From Pseudomonas parafulva (GTDB lineage: Bacteria > Pseudomonadota > Gammaproteobacteria > Pseudomonadales > Pseudomonadaceae): DNA of 64,000 nucleotides. Each line of letters opens with the position of its first letter. Within the stretch, counting starts at the first letter, position 1. The notes under the pieces are model-generated. The model was not told where the DNA came from. It saw only the letters and a program-made list of their open reading frames with translations, and searched no databases. Where the stretch lies: positions 3,782,001 through 3,846,000 of the forward strand of contig NZ_CP009747.1 in the NCBI RefSeq assembly GCF_000800255.1, written 5' to 3'. The position numbers were made by a program, and so were the translations under genes. Shown here one piece after another: positions 52,250 through 61,507 of this stretch.

Positions 52250-53014
52250 ATGTCACTGCCCGCCCTGCTCGCTCAACACATCCTGCGCCGCCCCCAGCGC
52301 ATCGGCCTGCTGCAGCACATCGCCGAACAAGGCTCGATCACCGCGGCCGCCAAGGCGGCGGGCATCAGCTACAAGAGCGCCTGGGACGCCATCGACGAGC
52401 TCAACAACCTGGCCGCGCAGCCGCTGGTCGAGCGCAACGCCGGTGGCCGGGGCGGTGGCGGTGCGCGGCTGTCGGCAGAAGGCGAGCGCGTGCTGCGCCT
52501 GTATCAGCGGTTGCAGGCCCTGCACAGCGAAATCCTCGAGTCCAGCGATGAGCCAGGCGACTTGGACCTGCTGGGGCGGTTGATGCTGCGTACCAGTGCC
52601 CGCAACCAGTTGCGCGGACAGGTCGCCCGGTGGGTGCGCGACGGGCGCCATGACCGCGTGACCCTGACCCTCGGCGGCGGCCTGGAAATCGATGCGCTGA
52701 TCACCCCGGACAGTACCGAGCGCCTGGAGCTGGCGCCGGGCAGCACGGTGGTGGCGCTGCTCAAGGCCGGCTGGGTCACGCTGCTCGGCGCCACGGCGCA
52801 GGCCGACCCGCACAGCAACTGCGTACAGGTGCGAGTCGAAGAGATCCTCGCCGATCAGGCCGACACCCGCGAACTGCGCCTGGCCCTGGGCAACGGCCAG
52901 ACCCTCTGCGCGTTCGCCGAAGCCGCTTGGCTGCAACAGGAAGGGCTGACGGCGGGCAGCACGGTGCGGGCGCAGTTCCACCCCTCGTTCGTGCTGCTGG
53001 GCGTGCCGGTCTGA
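52250..53014 (+). CDS. ModE-type molybdate-responsive regulator
   Basis: Regulator of 254 aa with an N-terminal LysR/ModE winged helix (about 18-80: RIGLLQHIAEQGSITAAAKAAGISYKSAWDAIDELN) and two Mop/TOBE-like domains (about 120-185 and 190-254) with the repeated TSARNQLRG, LAPGSTVVALLKAGWVTL and AGSTVRAQFHPSFVLL elements. ModE represses molybdate uptake when molybdate is present. No modABC genes are in the window, so it acts on distant targets. It begins 57 bases after comF. Confidence 0.88.
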   Translation: MSLPALLAQHILRRPQRIGLLQHIAEQGSITAAAKAAGISYKSAWDAIDELNNLAAQPLVERNAGGRGGGGARLSAEGERVLRLYQRLQALHSEILESSDEPGDLDLLGRLMLRTSARNQLRGQVARWVRDGRHDRVTLTLGGGLEIDALITPDSTERLELAPGSTVVALLKAGWVTLLGATAQADPHSNCVQVRVEEILADQADTRELRLALGNGQTLCAFAEAAWLQQEGLTAGSTVRAQFHPSFVLLGVPV

Positions 53015-53086
53015 GCACAGGCGCCAGGGTTGGCCGCAGCGCAATGGGTTACCATGATCGGCCTGCCTTCCCTTGCCGGAGCTTTC

Positions 53087-54061
53087 ATGTCCCACCCCTT
53101 CGACACCCTCACCCCCGACCTGGTCCTGGACGCCGTCGAAAGCCTGGGCTTTCTCAGCGACGCGCGGGTACTGGCGCTCAACAGCTACGAGAACCGTGTC
53201 TATCAGGTGGGCATCGAAGGCCAGCAGCCACTGATCGCCAAGTTCTATCGCCCGGACCGCTGGAGCGATGCGGCGATCCTCGAGGAGCATGCGTTCAGCT
53301 TCGAGCTGGCCGAGCACGAAGTGCCGATCGTCGCGCCCTTGCAACATGAGGGTCGCAGCCTGTTCGCCCACCAGGGTTTTCGCTTCGCCCTGTTCCCGCG
53401 CCGCGGCGGACATGCGCCGGAGCCCGGCAACCTCGATCAGTTGTACCGCCTGGGTCAATTGCTCGGGCGCTTGCATGCCGTGGGGGCGACGCGACCGTTC
53501 GAGCACCGCGAAACCCTGGCGGTGGACAACTTCGGCCATGCCTCGCTCAAGACCCTGCTCGACGGCCACTTCGTGCCCCGCGAACTGCTACCGGCCTTCG
53601 AGTCCGTAGCGCGCGATCTGCTGGCGCGGGTCGAGGCGATCTACGCACGCACCCCGTGCCAGGCCATCCGCCTGCACGGCGACTGCCATGCCGGTAACCT
53701 GATGCACCGTGACGACGTCTACCATGTCGTCGACCTGGACGACTGCCGCATGGGCCCAGCGGTACAGGACCTGTGGATGATGCTCGCCGGCAGCCGCGAA
53801 GAACGATTGGGGCAACTGGCCGAACTGGTGGACGGCTACAACGAGTTCCATGACTTCGACCCGCGCCAGTTGGCCCTGATCGAGCCGCTGCGCGCCCTGC
53901 GCCAACTGCACCACAGCGCCTGGCTGGCGCGGCGCTGGGACGATCCGGCGTTCCCGCGCAGCTTCCCCTGGTTCGGCCAGCCCCGTTACTGGGGCGATCA
54001 GATCCTGGCGCTGCGCGAACAGATCGCCGCGCTGGACGAAGCGCCACTTAAAGTGTTCTGA
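53087..54061 (+). CDS. srkA: Stress response serine/threonine kinase SrkA
   Basis: YihE/RdoA-type kinase of 324 aa with a choline-kinase-like fold; it protects against stress-induced death in enterobacteria. Segments are NSYENRVYQVGIE (glycine loop), IAKFYRPDRWS with the ATP Lys, catalytic HGDCHAGNLMH and metal-binding VVDLDDCRMGPAVQD. ATG at 53087 is preceded by GGAG five bases away, and earlier in-frame codons are not conserved. Confidence 0.92.
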   Translation: MSHPFDTLTPDLVLDAVESLGFLSDARVLALNSYENRVYQVGIEGQQPLIAKFYRPDRWSDAAILEEHAFSFELAEHEVPIVAPLQHEGRSLFAHQGFRFALFPRRGGHAPEPGNLDQLYRLGQLLGRLHAVGATRPFEHRETLAVDNFGHASLKTLLDGHFVPRELLPAFESVARDLLARVEAIYARTPCQAIRLHGDCHAGNLMHRDDVYHVVDLDDCRMGPAVQDLWMMLAGSREERLGQLAELVDGYNEFHDFDPRQLALIEPLRALRQLHHSAWLARRWDDPAFPRSFPWFGQPRYWGDQILALREQIAALDEAPLKVF

Positions 54062-54100
54062 CCCCAAAGTCCCACCCAGTCGTTCAAGCAAGGACTCTGC

Positions 54101-54988
54101 ATGCAAGCCGCCAACCCGCAACGCGGGTACATCCTGGGCCTGAGCGCCTACATCATCTGGGGCCTGTTCCCCCTGTATTTCAAAGCCATCCAGAGCGTGC
54201 CGGCGGTGGAGATCATCGTCCACCGGGTGCTGTGGTCGGCACTGTTCGGCGCGCTGCTGCTGGCGGTCTGGAAGCATCCGCAGTGGTGGCGCGAACTGCG
54301 TGACAACCCGCGCCGCCTGGGCATCCTGGCGCTGAGCGGGACGCTGATCGCCGCCAACTGGCTGACCTACGTGTGGGCGGTGAACAACGGACGCATGCTG
54401 GAGGCCAGCCTGGGCTACTACATCAACCCGCTGATCAACGTGCTGTTGGGCCTGCTGCTGCTCGGCGAGCGCCTGCGCCGCCTGCAATGGCTGGCGGTGG
54501 GGCTGGCGGCCGCTGGGGTGGCGCAGCAGGTCTGGCAGGTCGGCGGCTTACCGTGGGTGTCGCTGGGCCTGGCCTTGTCGTTCGGTTTCTATGGCCTGAT
54601 CCGCAAGCAGGCACCGGTGGCGGCGCTGCCGGGTCTGGTGGTGGAGACCTGGATGCTGGTGCCGTTGGCCCTGGGTTGGCTGCTGCTGCATCCAGAGGCC
54701 AATAGCGCGCATGTGGCGTTCTTCGGCAGCAGCGAAGCGCTGTGGCTGATGGCCGCGGGCCCGGTGACCCTGGTGCCGCTGCTGTGCTTCAACGCGGCGG
54801 CGCGCCACCTGCCTTACACCACGCTGGGTTTTCTGCAGTACCTCGCACCGACGCTGGTGCTGCTGCAGGCGGTGCTGCTGTTCGACGAGCACCTGTCGTC
54901 GAGCACTCTGGTGGCCTTCTTCTTTATCTGGGCAGGCTTGGCGATCTATAGCGTCGATGCCTGGCTGACCCTGCGCAAGCGCAGATGA
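54101..54988 (+). CDS. rarD: EamA-family transporter RarD
   Basis: Inner-membrane protein of 295 aa with ten predicted helices and the two EamA repeats. Its start GYILGLSAYIIWGLFPLYFK and NWLTYVWAVNNGRMLEASLGYYINPL are RarD signatures. E. coli RarD is tied to chloramphenicol sensitivity, but the natural substrate is unknown. ATG at 54101 has AAGGA six bases upstream. Confidence 0.92.
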   Translation: MQAANPQRGYILGLSAYIIWGLFPLYFKAIQSVPAVEIIVHRVLWSALFGALLLAVWKHPQWWRELRDNPRRLGILALSGTLIAANWLTYVWAVNNGRMLEASLGYYINPLINVLLGLLLLGERLRRLQWLAVGLAAAGVAQQVWQVGGLPWVSLGLALSFGFYGLIRKQAPVAALPGLVVETWMLVPLALGWLLLHPEANSAHVAFFGSSEALWLMAAGPVTLVPLLCFNAAARHLPYTTLGFLQYLAPTLVLLQAVLLFDEHLSSSTLVAFFFIWAGLAIYSVDAWLTLRKRR

Positions 54989-55348
54989 TCGACGCGCCGC
55001 AGACAGGAACGCTCTAGCAAAACGAAACGGCCCGAGAATCGTGTACCGTTTTTAGATTTATCTGGAACAATCTGTCTGTTTTTTGCGAACATGCCTTTTC
55101 CTAGCGTGACCCCAAGCGACCGAGCGGTCGCGGGACGACGCTTTTAGTCTGATGTTCACGTGTCTGGCGCATCATGTAGTATTCGCCAGCGCAGACTACA
55201 AAACGTCGTCCGGGGGTCTGCCGAGGCGCCTGTGACACCATGCGATCCGTCCTCCAGCCCGCTGGCAGGCCGGACACTTCGCGTGTTGGGAGAAGCGCTA
55301 CAGGCTCAATACAGAAGAGCGAAACAGCTGAGCAGAGTGAGGCAAGCA
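54989..55348. other. 360-base control region upstream of glcB
   Basis: No gene is visible. The first part (55020-55110) is unusually A/T-rich for this genome. A perfect dyad GCGACC-GAGC-GGTCGC lies at 55116-55131. TAGTCTG at 55145-55151 and CAGACTA at 55192-55198 form a second dyad that brackets a candidate promoter at 55155-55182. The remaining 150 bases form a long untranslated leader or hold further sites. Confidence 0.5.
55155..55182 (+). promoter_or_regulatory. Candidate glcB promoter
   Basis: TTCACG (55155-55160) and TAGTAT (55177-55182) are spaced by 16 bases, 166 bases before the glcB start, and lie between the arms of a 7-bp inverted repeat. Confidence 0.35.
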
Positions 55349-57526
55349 ATGACTGGATACGTTCAAGTCGGTGGCCTTCAGGTCGCCAAGGTTCTCTACG
55401 ACTTCGTCAACGACGAAGCCCTGGCGGGGACCGGCATCGTCGCCGAGCAGTTCTGGAGCGGTGCAGAGAAGATCATCAACGACCTCGCTCCAAAGAACAA
55501 AGCCCTGCTCGCCAAGCGCGACGCGCTGCAAGCCAAGATCGATGCCTGGCACCAGGCACGCCAGGGTCAGGCCCACGACGCCGCGGCCTACAAGGCATTC
55601 CTCGAGGAAATTGGCTATCTGCTCCCCGCAGCAGGCGACTTCCAGGCCACCACGCAAAACGTCGACGAAGAGATCGCCCAGATGGCCGGTCCGCAGTTGG
55701 TGGTGCCGGTGATGAATGCCCGCTTCGCCCTGAACGCCGCCAACGCCCGCTGGGGCTCGCTGTATGACGCGCTGTACGGCACCGACGCCATCAGCGAAGA
55801 CGGCGGCGCCGAAAAGGGCCAGGGCTACAACAAGGTGCGCGGCGACAAGGTCATCGCCTTCGGCCGCGCCTTCCTCGACGAGGCCGCGCCCCTGGCGGCC
55901 GGCTCGCACGTCGACGCCACCGCCTACCGCATCGACGCCGGCAAGCTGGTCGTGGCGCTGAAGGGCGGCAGCAACAGCGGCCTGCGCGACGACGCGCAAC
56001 TGATCGGCTTCCAGGGCCAGGCCAGCGCGCCGACGGCCGTGCTGCTCAAGCACAACGGCCTGCACTTCGAGATCCAGGTCGACGCCAACACGCCGGTCGG
56101 CAGCACCGATGCCGCCGGGGTCAAGGACATCCTCATGGAGTCGGCGCTGACCACCATCATGGACTGCGAAGACTCGGTCGCAGCGGTGGACGCCGACGAC
56201 AAGGTCATCGTCTACCGCAACTGGCTGGGCCTGATGAAGGGCGACCTGGCCGAAAGCGTGAGCAAAGGCGGCAAGACCTTCACCCGCACCATGAACCCTG
56301 ACCGCGAATACAGCGCGCCGAACGGCGGCACGGTCACCCTGCACGGCCGCTCGCTGCTGTTCGTGCGTAACGTCGGTCACCTGATGACCAACCCGGCGAT
56401 CCTCGACGCCCAAGGCCACGAGGTGCCCGAAGGCATCCAGGACGGCCTGTTCACCAACCTGATCGCCCTGCACAACCTCAACGGCAACACCAGCCGCCGC
56501 AACACCCGTTCGGGCAGTGTGTACATCGTCAAGCCGAAGATGCACGGCCCCGAGGAAGTGGCGTTCGCCGCTGAAATCTTCAGCCGCGTCGAAGACCTGC
56601 TGGGCATGCCCCGCAACACCGTGAAGGTCGGCATCATGGACGAGGAGCGCCGTACCACGGTCAACCTCAAGGCCTGTATCCAGGCTGCCGCCGAACGCGT
56701 GGCGTTCATCAACACCGGCTTCCTCGACCGCACCGGCGACGAGATCCACACCTCGATGGAGGCCGGCGCCATGGTGCGCAAAGGGGCCATGAAGAGCGAG
56801 AAATGGATCGGTGCCTACGAGAACAACAACGTCGACGTGGGCCTGGCCACCGGCCTGCAGGGCCGTGCGCAGATCGGCAAGGGCATGTGGGCCATGCCGG
56901 ACCTGATGGCGGCGATGCTCGAACAGAAGATCGCGCACCCGATGTCCGGCGCCAACACTGCCTGGGTGCCGTCGCCGACCGCTGCCACGCTGCATGCCCT
57001 GCACTACCACAAGGTCGATGTGCAGGCACGTCAGCGCGAGCTGGCCAGCCGTACCCCGGCGTCGGTGGACGACATCCTGAGCATCCCGCTGGCGACCGAC
57101 CGCAACTGGTCGGACGACGAGATCCGCAACGAACTGGACAACAACGCCCAGGGCATCCTCGGCTATGTGGTGCGCTGGATCGACCACGGCGTGGGCTGCT
57201 CCAAGGTGCCGGACATCAACAACGTCGGCTTGATGGAAGACCGCGCCACGCTGCGCATCTCCGCGCAGTTGCTGGCCAACTGGCTGCGCCATGGCGTGGT
57301 GACCCAGGAGCAGGTGCTGGAAAGCCTCAAGCGTATGGCAGCGGTGGTCGACCGGCAGAACGCCGGCGATGCGCAGTATCGCCCGATGGCGCCGAACTTC
57401 GATGACAACATCGCGTTCCAGGCCGCCGTGGAACTGGTGATCGAAGGGGCCAAGCAGCCCAACGGTTATACCGAGCCGGTGCTGCATCGTCGTCGTCGCG
57501 AGTTCAAGGCCCGCAACGGGCTGTAA
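55349..57526 (+). CDS. glcB: Malate synthase G
   Basis: Condenses glyoxylate with acetyl-CoA to malate, needed for growth on acetate, glycolate and fatty acids; 725 aa, the length of isoform G. Signatures include [50 protein letters not shown] and [12 protein letters not shown] chose ATG at 55349 ([14 protein letters not shown]), the conserved start; codons further upstream have no support. It ends at a strong bidirectional terminator shared with the convergent receiver gene. Confidence 0.96.
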   Translation: MTGYVQVGGLQVAKVLYDFVNDEALAGTGIVAEQFWSGAEKIINDLAPKNKALLAKRDALQAKIDAWHQARQGQAHDAAAYKAFLEEIGYLLPAAGDFQATTQNVDEEIAQMAGPQLVVPVMNARFALNAANARWGSLYDALYGTDAISEDGGAEKGQGYNKVRGDKVIAFGRAFLDEAAPLAAGSHVDATAYRIDAGKLVVALKGGSNSGLRDDAQLIGFQGQASAPTAVLLKHNGLHFEIQVDANTPVGSTDAAGVKDILMESALTTIMDCEDSVAAVDADDKVIVYRNWLGLMKGDLAESVSKGGKTFTRTMNPDREYSAPNGGTVTLHGRSLLFVRNVGHLMTNPAILDAQGHEVPEGIQDGLFTNLIALHNLNGNTSRRNTRSGSVYIVKPKMHGPEEVAFAAEIFSRVEDLLGMPRNTVKVGIMDEERRTTVNLKACIQAAAERVAFINTGFLDRTGDEIHTSMEAGAMVRKGAMKSEKWIGAYENNNVDVGLATGLQGRAQIGKGMWAMPDLMAAMLEQKIAHPMSGANTAWVPSPTAATLHALHYHKVDVQARQRELASRTPASVDDILSIPLATDRNWSDDEIRNELDNNAQGILGYVVRWIDHGVGCSKVPDINNVGLMEDRATLRISAQLLANWLRHGVVTQEQVLESLKRMAAVVDRQNAGDAQYRPMAPNFDDNIAFQAAVELVIEGAKQPNGYTEPVLHRRRREFKARNGL

Positions 57527-57531
57527 GCCGT

Positions 57532-57569
57532 TCCGGCCCCGCCGCGCTCACTGCGCGCGCGGGGCCGGA
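57532..57569. terminator. Bidirectional terminator between glcB and the receiver gene
   Basis: TCCGGCCCCGC and GCGGGGCCGGA pair perfectly (11 bp) and the inside can extend with CGCGC/GCGCG pairing. It fills the gap between two convergent stops. U-tracts are poor, but the stem is very stable. Confidence 0.65.
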
Positions 57570-58019
57570 CTAATCAAGCCGCAACTCCGTCTTCACCAAC
57601 TCCAACAGCTTGCCCAGGTCGACCGGCTTGAGCAGGAAGTCCAGCACGCCCAGGTGCATCACATCCACCGCTTCCTTCACGTCGGTGTCGCCCGATACCA
57701 CGATGATCGACACTTGCGCGCAGTCCGACTCGCGCACCTTGCGAATCAGCTCCAGTCCATCCACCGGCAGCATGCGCAGGTCGGTGATCATCAGCGCGAT
57801 GCGCGGCTCGTAATGCAGCTTGAACAGCGCTTCTTCGGCACCGTCGGCCGTCATGCAGTCGATACCGCGGCTTTTCAGGTACAGGCTCAACGCCTCGCTG
57901 TTCACCGGATTGTCGTCCACCACCAGCACCACCGGCCTGGGTGGGGTCGGCGCACTCACCACGGCCAGGGCCTCGCGCTCGGCGTCACTCAATATGTCGT
58001 CATGCTCAGCCATGGCCAT
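57570..58019 (-). CDS. Stand-alone response regulator receiver protein
   Basis: Single receiver domain of about 149 aa with no output domain. Acidic pocket VVLVVDDNPVNSEAL, acceptor Asp in LMITDLRM, Ser/Thr in VVSGDTD and Lys in FLLKPVDL. The start is uncertain: ATG at 58017-58019 or 58011-58013, while a distant ATG at 58131-58133 would overlap the promoter zone of the divergent gene. No kinase is adjacent. It sits between glcB and the cNMP/CBS/DUF294 gene, so a link to carbon-source control is plausible but unproven. Confidence 0.8.
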   Translation of the reverse strand: MAMAEHDDILSDAEREALAVVSAPTPPRPVVLVVDDNPVNSEALSLYLKSRGIDCMTADGAEEALFKLHYEPRIALMITDLRMLPVDGLELIRKVRESDCAQVSIIVVSGDTDVKEAVDVMHLGVLDFLLKPVDLGKLLELVKTELRLD

Positions 58020-58160
58020 CTCGTCAAAAAAATCCCGCAGTGTTGTTAAGACCGTCGAAACCGTCGTAACGGCCTTCCTTTCGTCGGAACCTTGACGGAG
58101 CCCTCGCCCGCTAGACTTACGTCCAATGGGCATCCCCCGACGCTCGGCCGACCATGGGGT

Positions 58161-58201
58161 TCGACAACAACAAAGCCGCCCCTATAGATAGATATATATA
58201 G
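58161..58201 (+). promoter_or_regulatory. Promoter region with an A/T-rich TATAGATA repeat before the CBS/DUF294 gene
   Basis: TCGACA (58161-58166, five of six to TTGACA) and TATAGA (58183-58188) are spaced by 16 bases. The -10 runs into a short TATA/GATA tract up to 58201 that stands out in a GC-rich genome and offers several alternative -10 boxes. Confidence 0.45.
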
Positions 58202-58228
58202 TTCGGCATAAGGCAGACGGTCAGCCCC

Positions 58229-60166
58229 ATGAGCAAAAAGGACGCCTTCACCCAGGCCGGCAGGACAGCCGTCCTGCAGAACGTTCAAGGCACGTTGCAA
58301 TTCCTGCAGCGCTTTCCGCCCTTCAACCAGATGGAACAGGGTCACCTGTCGTACTTGGTAGAGCAGTGCCAACTGCGCTTCTATGCCAGCGGCGAGAGCA
58401 TCATCAAGCCCGCCGACGGCCCCGTGGAGCACTTCTACATCGTCAAGCAGGGCCGGGTGATGGGCGAGCGCCAGCACGTCACCGGCCCCGGCGTGGAAAC
58501 CACCTTCGAGATCGCCACCGGCGAGTGCTTCCCCCTGGCCGCGCTGCTCGGCGAACGGGCCACGCGCACCGAGCACCTGGCCGGCGAAGACACCTTCTGC
58601 CTGCAACTGAACAAAGCCGCGTTCATCCGCGTGTTCTCGCTGTCCGACGTGTTCCGCGACTTCGCCCTGCGCGGGGTCAGCAGCCTGCTCGACCAGGTCA
58701 ACCAGCAGGTGCGCCAGCGCGCGGTGCACACCCTCGGCACCCAGTACTCGCTGAATACGCCACTGGGCGAACTGGCCATGCGTCACCCGGTGGTGTGCCC
58801 GCCGGACATGCCGCTGCGCGATGCCGTGCGCCTGATGCACGAGCAGCAGGTGGGCAGCATCGTGATCGTCGATACGCAGCGTTTCCCCATCGGCATCTTC
58901 ACCCTGCGCGACCTGCGCCAGGTGATCGCCGACGCCAGCGCAGAGCTGGATGCGCCGATCCAGCGCCACATGACCGCCGCGCCCTTCTCGCTCGGGCCAC
59001 AGGCCAGTGCCTTCGATGGCGCCCTGGCGATGACCGAGCGGCACATCGCCCACATCTGCTTGGTGGATAACGGGCGGCTGTGCGGCGTGGTCTCCGAGCG
59101 CGACCTGTTTTCCCTGCAGCGCGTCGACCTGGTGCACCTGGCGCGCACCATCCGCCACGCGCCACGGCTGGAAGCGCTGGTGGCCCTGCGTGGGGAAATC
59201 GGCCAACTGGTCGAGCGCATGCTCGCCCACGGCGCGTCCTCGACGCAGATCACCCAGATCATCACCCTGCTCAACGACCACACCGTGTGCCGGGTGATCG
59301 AACTGGCCCTGGCCGAACACGGCGATCCGGGGATCGCCTTCAGTTGGTTGTGCTTCGGCAGCGAAGGCCGCCGCGAACAGACCCTGCACACCGACCAGGA
59401 CAACGGCATCCTCTTCGATGCCGCAGACGCCGCCGAGGCCGAAGGGTTGCGCGCGCGCCTGCTGCCGTTGGCGAACAGCATCAATCAGGATCTGGCCCAG
59501 TGCGGCTTCAGCCTGTGCAAAGGCAACGTCATGGCCGGCAATCCCGAGCTGTGCCTGTCGCGCGCCGAATGGGCACAACGTTTCGCCGGTTTCATCCGCG
59601 AGGCCAGCCCGGAGAACCTGCTGGGTTCGAGCATCTATTTCGACCTGCGCGTGGTGTGGGGCGATGAGCAGGGTTGCGAACAGTTGCGCCAGAGCATCCT
59701 GGCGCAGGTCGCGGACAACCGCATCTTCCAGCGCATGATGGCCGACAACGCCCTGCGCCAGCGCCCGCCCGTGGGGCGCCTGCGCGACTTCGTGCTGACC
59801 CGGCAGGGCAACGACAAGACCGCCACCCTCGACCTCAAGGTCCAGGGCCTCACTCCCTTCGTCGACGGTGCGCGGCTGCTGGCCCTGGCCAACGGCATCG
59901 CCGCCAACAACACCTTGGAACGCCTGCGCCAGCTGGTGGCCAAGGGGGTCATCGACGCCCTCGACGGCGCCGCCTTCGAGGAGGCCTATCACTTCATCCA
60001 GCAGACCCGCATGCAGCAGCACCAGCGCCAGAGCCGCGACAACCAGCCCTACTCCAATCGCCTCGACCCGGACAGCCTCAATCACCTGGACCGGCGCATC
60101 CTGCGCGAATCGCTGCGCCAGGCTCAGCGCCTGCAAAGCAGTCTGGCCCAGCGGTATCAACTGTGA
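58229..60166 (+). CDS. Cyclic-nucleotide-binding / CBS / DUF294 nucleotidyltransferase-like protein
   Basis: Cytoplasmic protein of 645 aa. Order: cNMP-binding-like domain (about 25-150), CBS pair (about 180-295, with MRHPVVCPPDMPLRDAVRLM and GVVSERDLF), DUF294 nucleotidyltransferase-like domain (about 330-470) with FGSEGRREQTLHTDQDNGIL, which carries the G-S and D-x-D of GlnD-like enzymes, and a DUF294_C helical end. Its substrate is unknown. The stop overlaps the start of a DnaQ-like exonuclease gene by four bases; this pair recurs in many proteobacteria, often near acetate uptake genes. Here it lies next to glcB. Confidence 0.88.
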   Translation: MSKKDAFTQAGRTAVLQNVQGTLQFLQRFPPFNQMEQGHLSYLVEQCQLRFYASGESIIKPADGPVEHFYIVKQGRVMGERQHVTGPGVETTFEIATGECFPLAALLGERATRTEHLAGEDTFCLQLNKAAFIRVFSLSDVFRDFALRGVSSLLDQVNQQVRQRAVHTLGTQYSLNTPLGELAMRHPVVCPPDMPLRDAVRLMHEQQVGSIVIVDTQRFPIGIFTLRDLRQVIADASAELDAPIQRHMTAAPFSLGPQASAFDGALAMTERHIAHICLVDNGRLCGVVSERDLFSLQRVDLVHLARTIRHAPRLEALVALRGEIGQLVERMLAHGASSTQITQIITLLNDHTVCRVIELALAEHGDPGIAFSWLCFGSEGRREQTLHTDQDNGILFDAADAAEAEGLRARLLPLANSINQDLAQCGFSLCKGNVMAGNPELCLSRAEWAQRFAGFIREASPENLLGSSIYFDLRVVWGDEQGCEQLRQSILAQVADNRIFQRMMADNALRQRPPVGRLRDFVLTRQGNDKTATLDLKVQGLTPFVDGARLLALANGIAANNTLERLRQLVAKGVIDALDGAAFEEAYHFIQQTRMQQHQRQSRDNQPYSNRLDPDSLNHLDRRILRESLRQAQRLQSSLAQRYQL

Positions 60167-60873
60167 AACTGTTCCCCTGGCTGCGCCCGCGCACGCCGAC
60201 GCTCGACGTCGATCTGCAACAGCGCCTGGCCAGCCTGCCACGTCCGGCCGCGCTCGGTGTGTGCTCGCTGCGCGAGCAGCGCTGGGTGGTGCTGGACCTG
60301 GAGACCAGCGGCCTGAACCTGCAACGCGACCAGGTGCTGTCGATCGGCGCGGTGGCCATCGAGGACGGCGCCATCGCCCTGGGCGGGCAATTCGAGCGCA
60401 CCCTGCGTCGGCCAGAGCAGAAGACCAACGCCAGCGTGCTGATCCACGGTCTGGGCCCCAGCGCCCTGGCTGCCGGCAGCGATCCTGCCCAGGCGCTGGT
60501 CGAGTTGCTGGAGTTCATCGGCGACAGCCCGGTGCTGGCCTTCCATGCCCCATTCGACCAAGGCATGCTCGGCCGGGCACTCAAGGACACCCTCGGTTAC
60601 CGCCTGCAACAGGTGTTCATCGATGTCGCCGAACTGGCGCCCATGCTCAACCCCGACACGGTGCTGCGCGAGGCGGGGCTGGACGACTGGGTGGCACGCT
60701 TCGGCCTCGAGGTGCAGGCGCGTCACCACGCCAGCGCCGACGCCCAAGTGACCGCCGAGCTGGCGCTGATCCTGTTCAGCCAGGCGCGGCGCCAGCAACT
60801 GGATAGCCCCCTGCAACTGGAGCAGCGGCTGCGCCAATGGCGGCGGCGCGCGCTGCAGCCTCACGGTCTGTAA
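60163..60873 (+). CDS. DnaQ-like 3'-5' exonuclease domain protein
   Basis: DEDD-family exonuclease of 236 aa: Exo I VVLDLETSGLNLQRDQVLSI, Exo II AFHAPFDQGML, Exo III HHASADAQVTAEL, so it is the DEDDh type with all four acids and the His. It starts at GTG 60163-60165, overlapping the DUF294 gene (GTGA). It lacks a polymerase III epsilon C-terminus, so it is not DnaQ itself. The substrate is unknown; coupling to a nucleotidyltransferase-like partner suggests a nucleic acid or nucleotide role. Confidence 0.88.
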   Translation: MKLFPWLRPRTPTLDVDLQQRLASLPRPAALGVCSLREQRWVVLDLETSGLNLQRDQVLSIGAVAIEDGAIALGGQFERTLRRPEQKTNASVLIHGLGPSALAAGSDPAQALVELLEFIGDSPVLAFHAPFDQGMLGRALKDTLGYRLQQVFIDVAELAPMLNPDTVLREAGLDDWVARFGLEVQARHHASADAQVTAELALILFSQARRQQLDSPLQLEQRLRQWRRRALQPHGL

Positions 60874-60942
60874 AAGCCGCGGAGCAACGTCGAGCATTCT
60901 GACAAGCGTCAATTGCATCCTCCGGTGCAGCTCTGCCACAAT

Positions 60943-60963
60943 CGCGAATCATTATCGTTATTT
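60943..60963. promoter_or_regulatory. Fur box upstream of fecI
   Basis: Read on the minus strand, the hexamers AATAAC, GATAAT and GATTCGC match the 19-bp Fur consensus at about 14 positions. It lies 26 bases before the fecI start. Fur-iron repression of the sigma/anti-sigma pair is the usual control. Confidence 0.7.
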
Positions 60964-60988
60964 AACGCATTCTTTTCGGGGAACGCCC

Positions 60989-61507
60989 TTGTCGTCCGTG
61001 CACAGCCCACATGCCGAGCTGGTCGGCAGCCTGTACCGCGACCATCGCGGCTGGCTGATGGCCTGGCTGCAGCGCAGCACCGCCTGCCGCCAGCGCGCCG
61101 AAGACCTGAGCCAGGACACCTTCGTGCGCCTGCTGGGGCGCGAGCAGTTGAGCGCGCCACGCGAGCCGCGCGCGTTCCTCGTCGCCGTGGCCAAGGGTTT
61201 GCTGTTCGACCACTTCCGCCGCGCCGCGCTGGAGCAGGCCTACCTCGCCGAACTGGCGCTGCTGCCCAGCGCCGAACACCCCTCCCCGGAAATGCAGCAC
61301 CTGATCCTCGAAGACCTCAAGGCCATCGACCGGTTGCTGGGCAAACTGTCGAGCAAGGCGCGCGCGGCGTTTCTGTACAACCGCCTGGACGGCCTGGGCC
61401 ACGCCGAGATCGCCGAGCGCCTGGGCGTCTCGGTCTCGCGGGTGCGCCAGTACATCGCCCAAGGCCTGCGCCAATGCTACGTGGCGCTGTACGGAGCGCC
61501 GACGTGA
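60989..61507 (+). CDS. FecI-type ECF sigma factor
   Basis: Iron-starvation sigma factor of 172 aa that activates the TonB receptor gene downstream. Region 2 reads LYRDHRGWLMAWLQRSTACRQRAEDLSQDTFVRLL and region 4 FLYNRLDGLGHAEIAERLGVSVSRVRQYIAQGL. The start is TTG at 60989-60991 with GGGGAA five bases upstream; a GTG three codons later is possible. A Fur box precedes it, and its stop overlaps the fecR start. Confidence 0.92.
   Translation: MSSVHSPHAELVGSLYRDHRGWLMAWLQRSTACRQRAEDLSQDTFVRLLGREQLSAPREPRAFLVAVAKGLLFDHFRRAALEQAYLAELALLPSAEHPSPEMQHLILEDLKAIDRLLGKLSSKARAAFLYNRLDGLGHAEIAERLGVSVSRVRQYIAQGLRQCYVALYGAPT

Noticed and set aside
55298..57487. Long open frame opposite glcB (over 700 codons)
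   Set aside because: Same reason: antisense shadow of a high-GC3 gene, with unlikely His/Val/Arg-rich composition.
58046..60241. Long open frame opposite the CBS/DUF294 gene
   Set aside because: Antisense shadow; the plus-strand frame has clear domains and a proper start.
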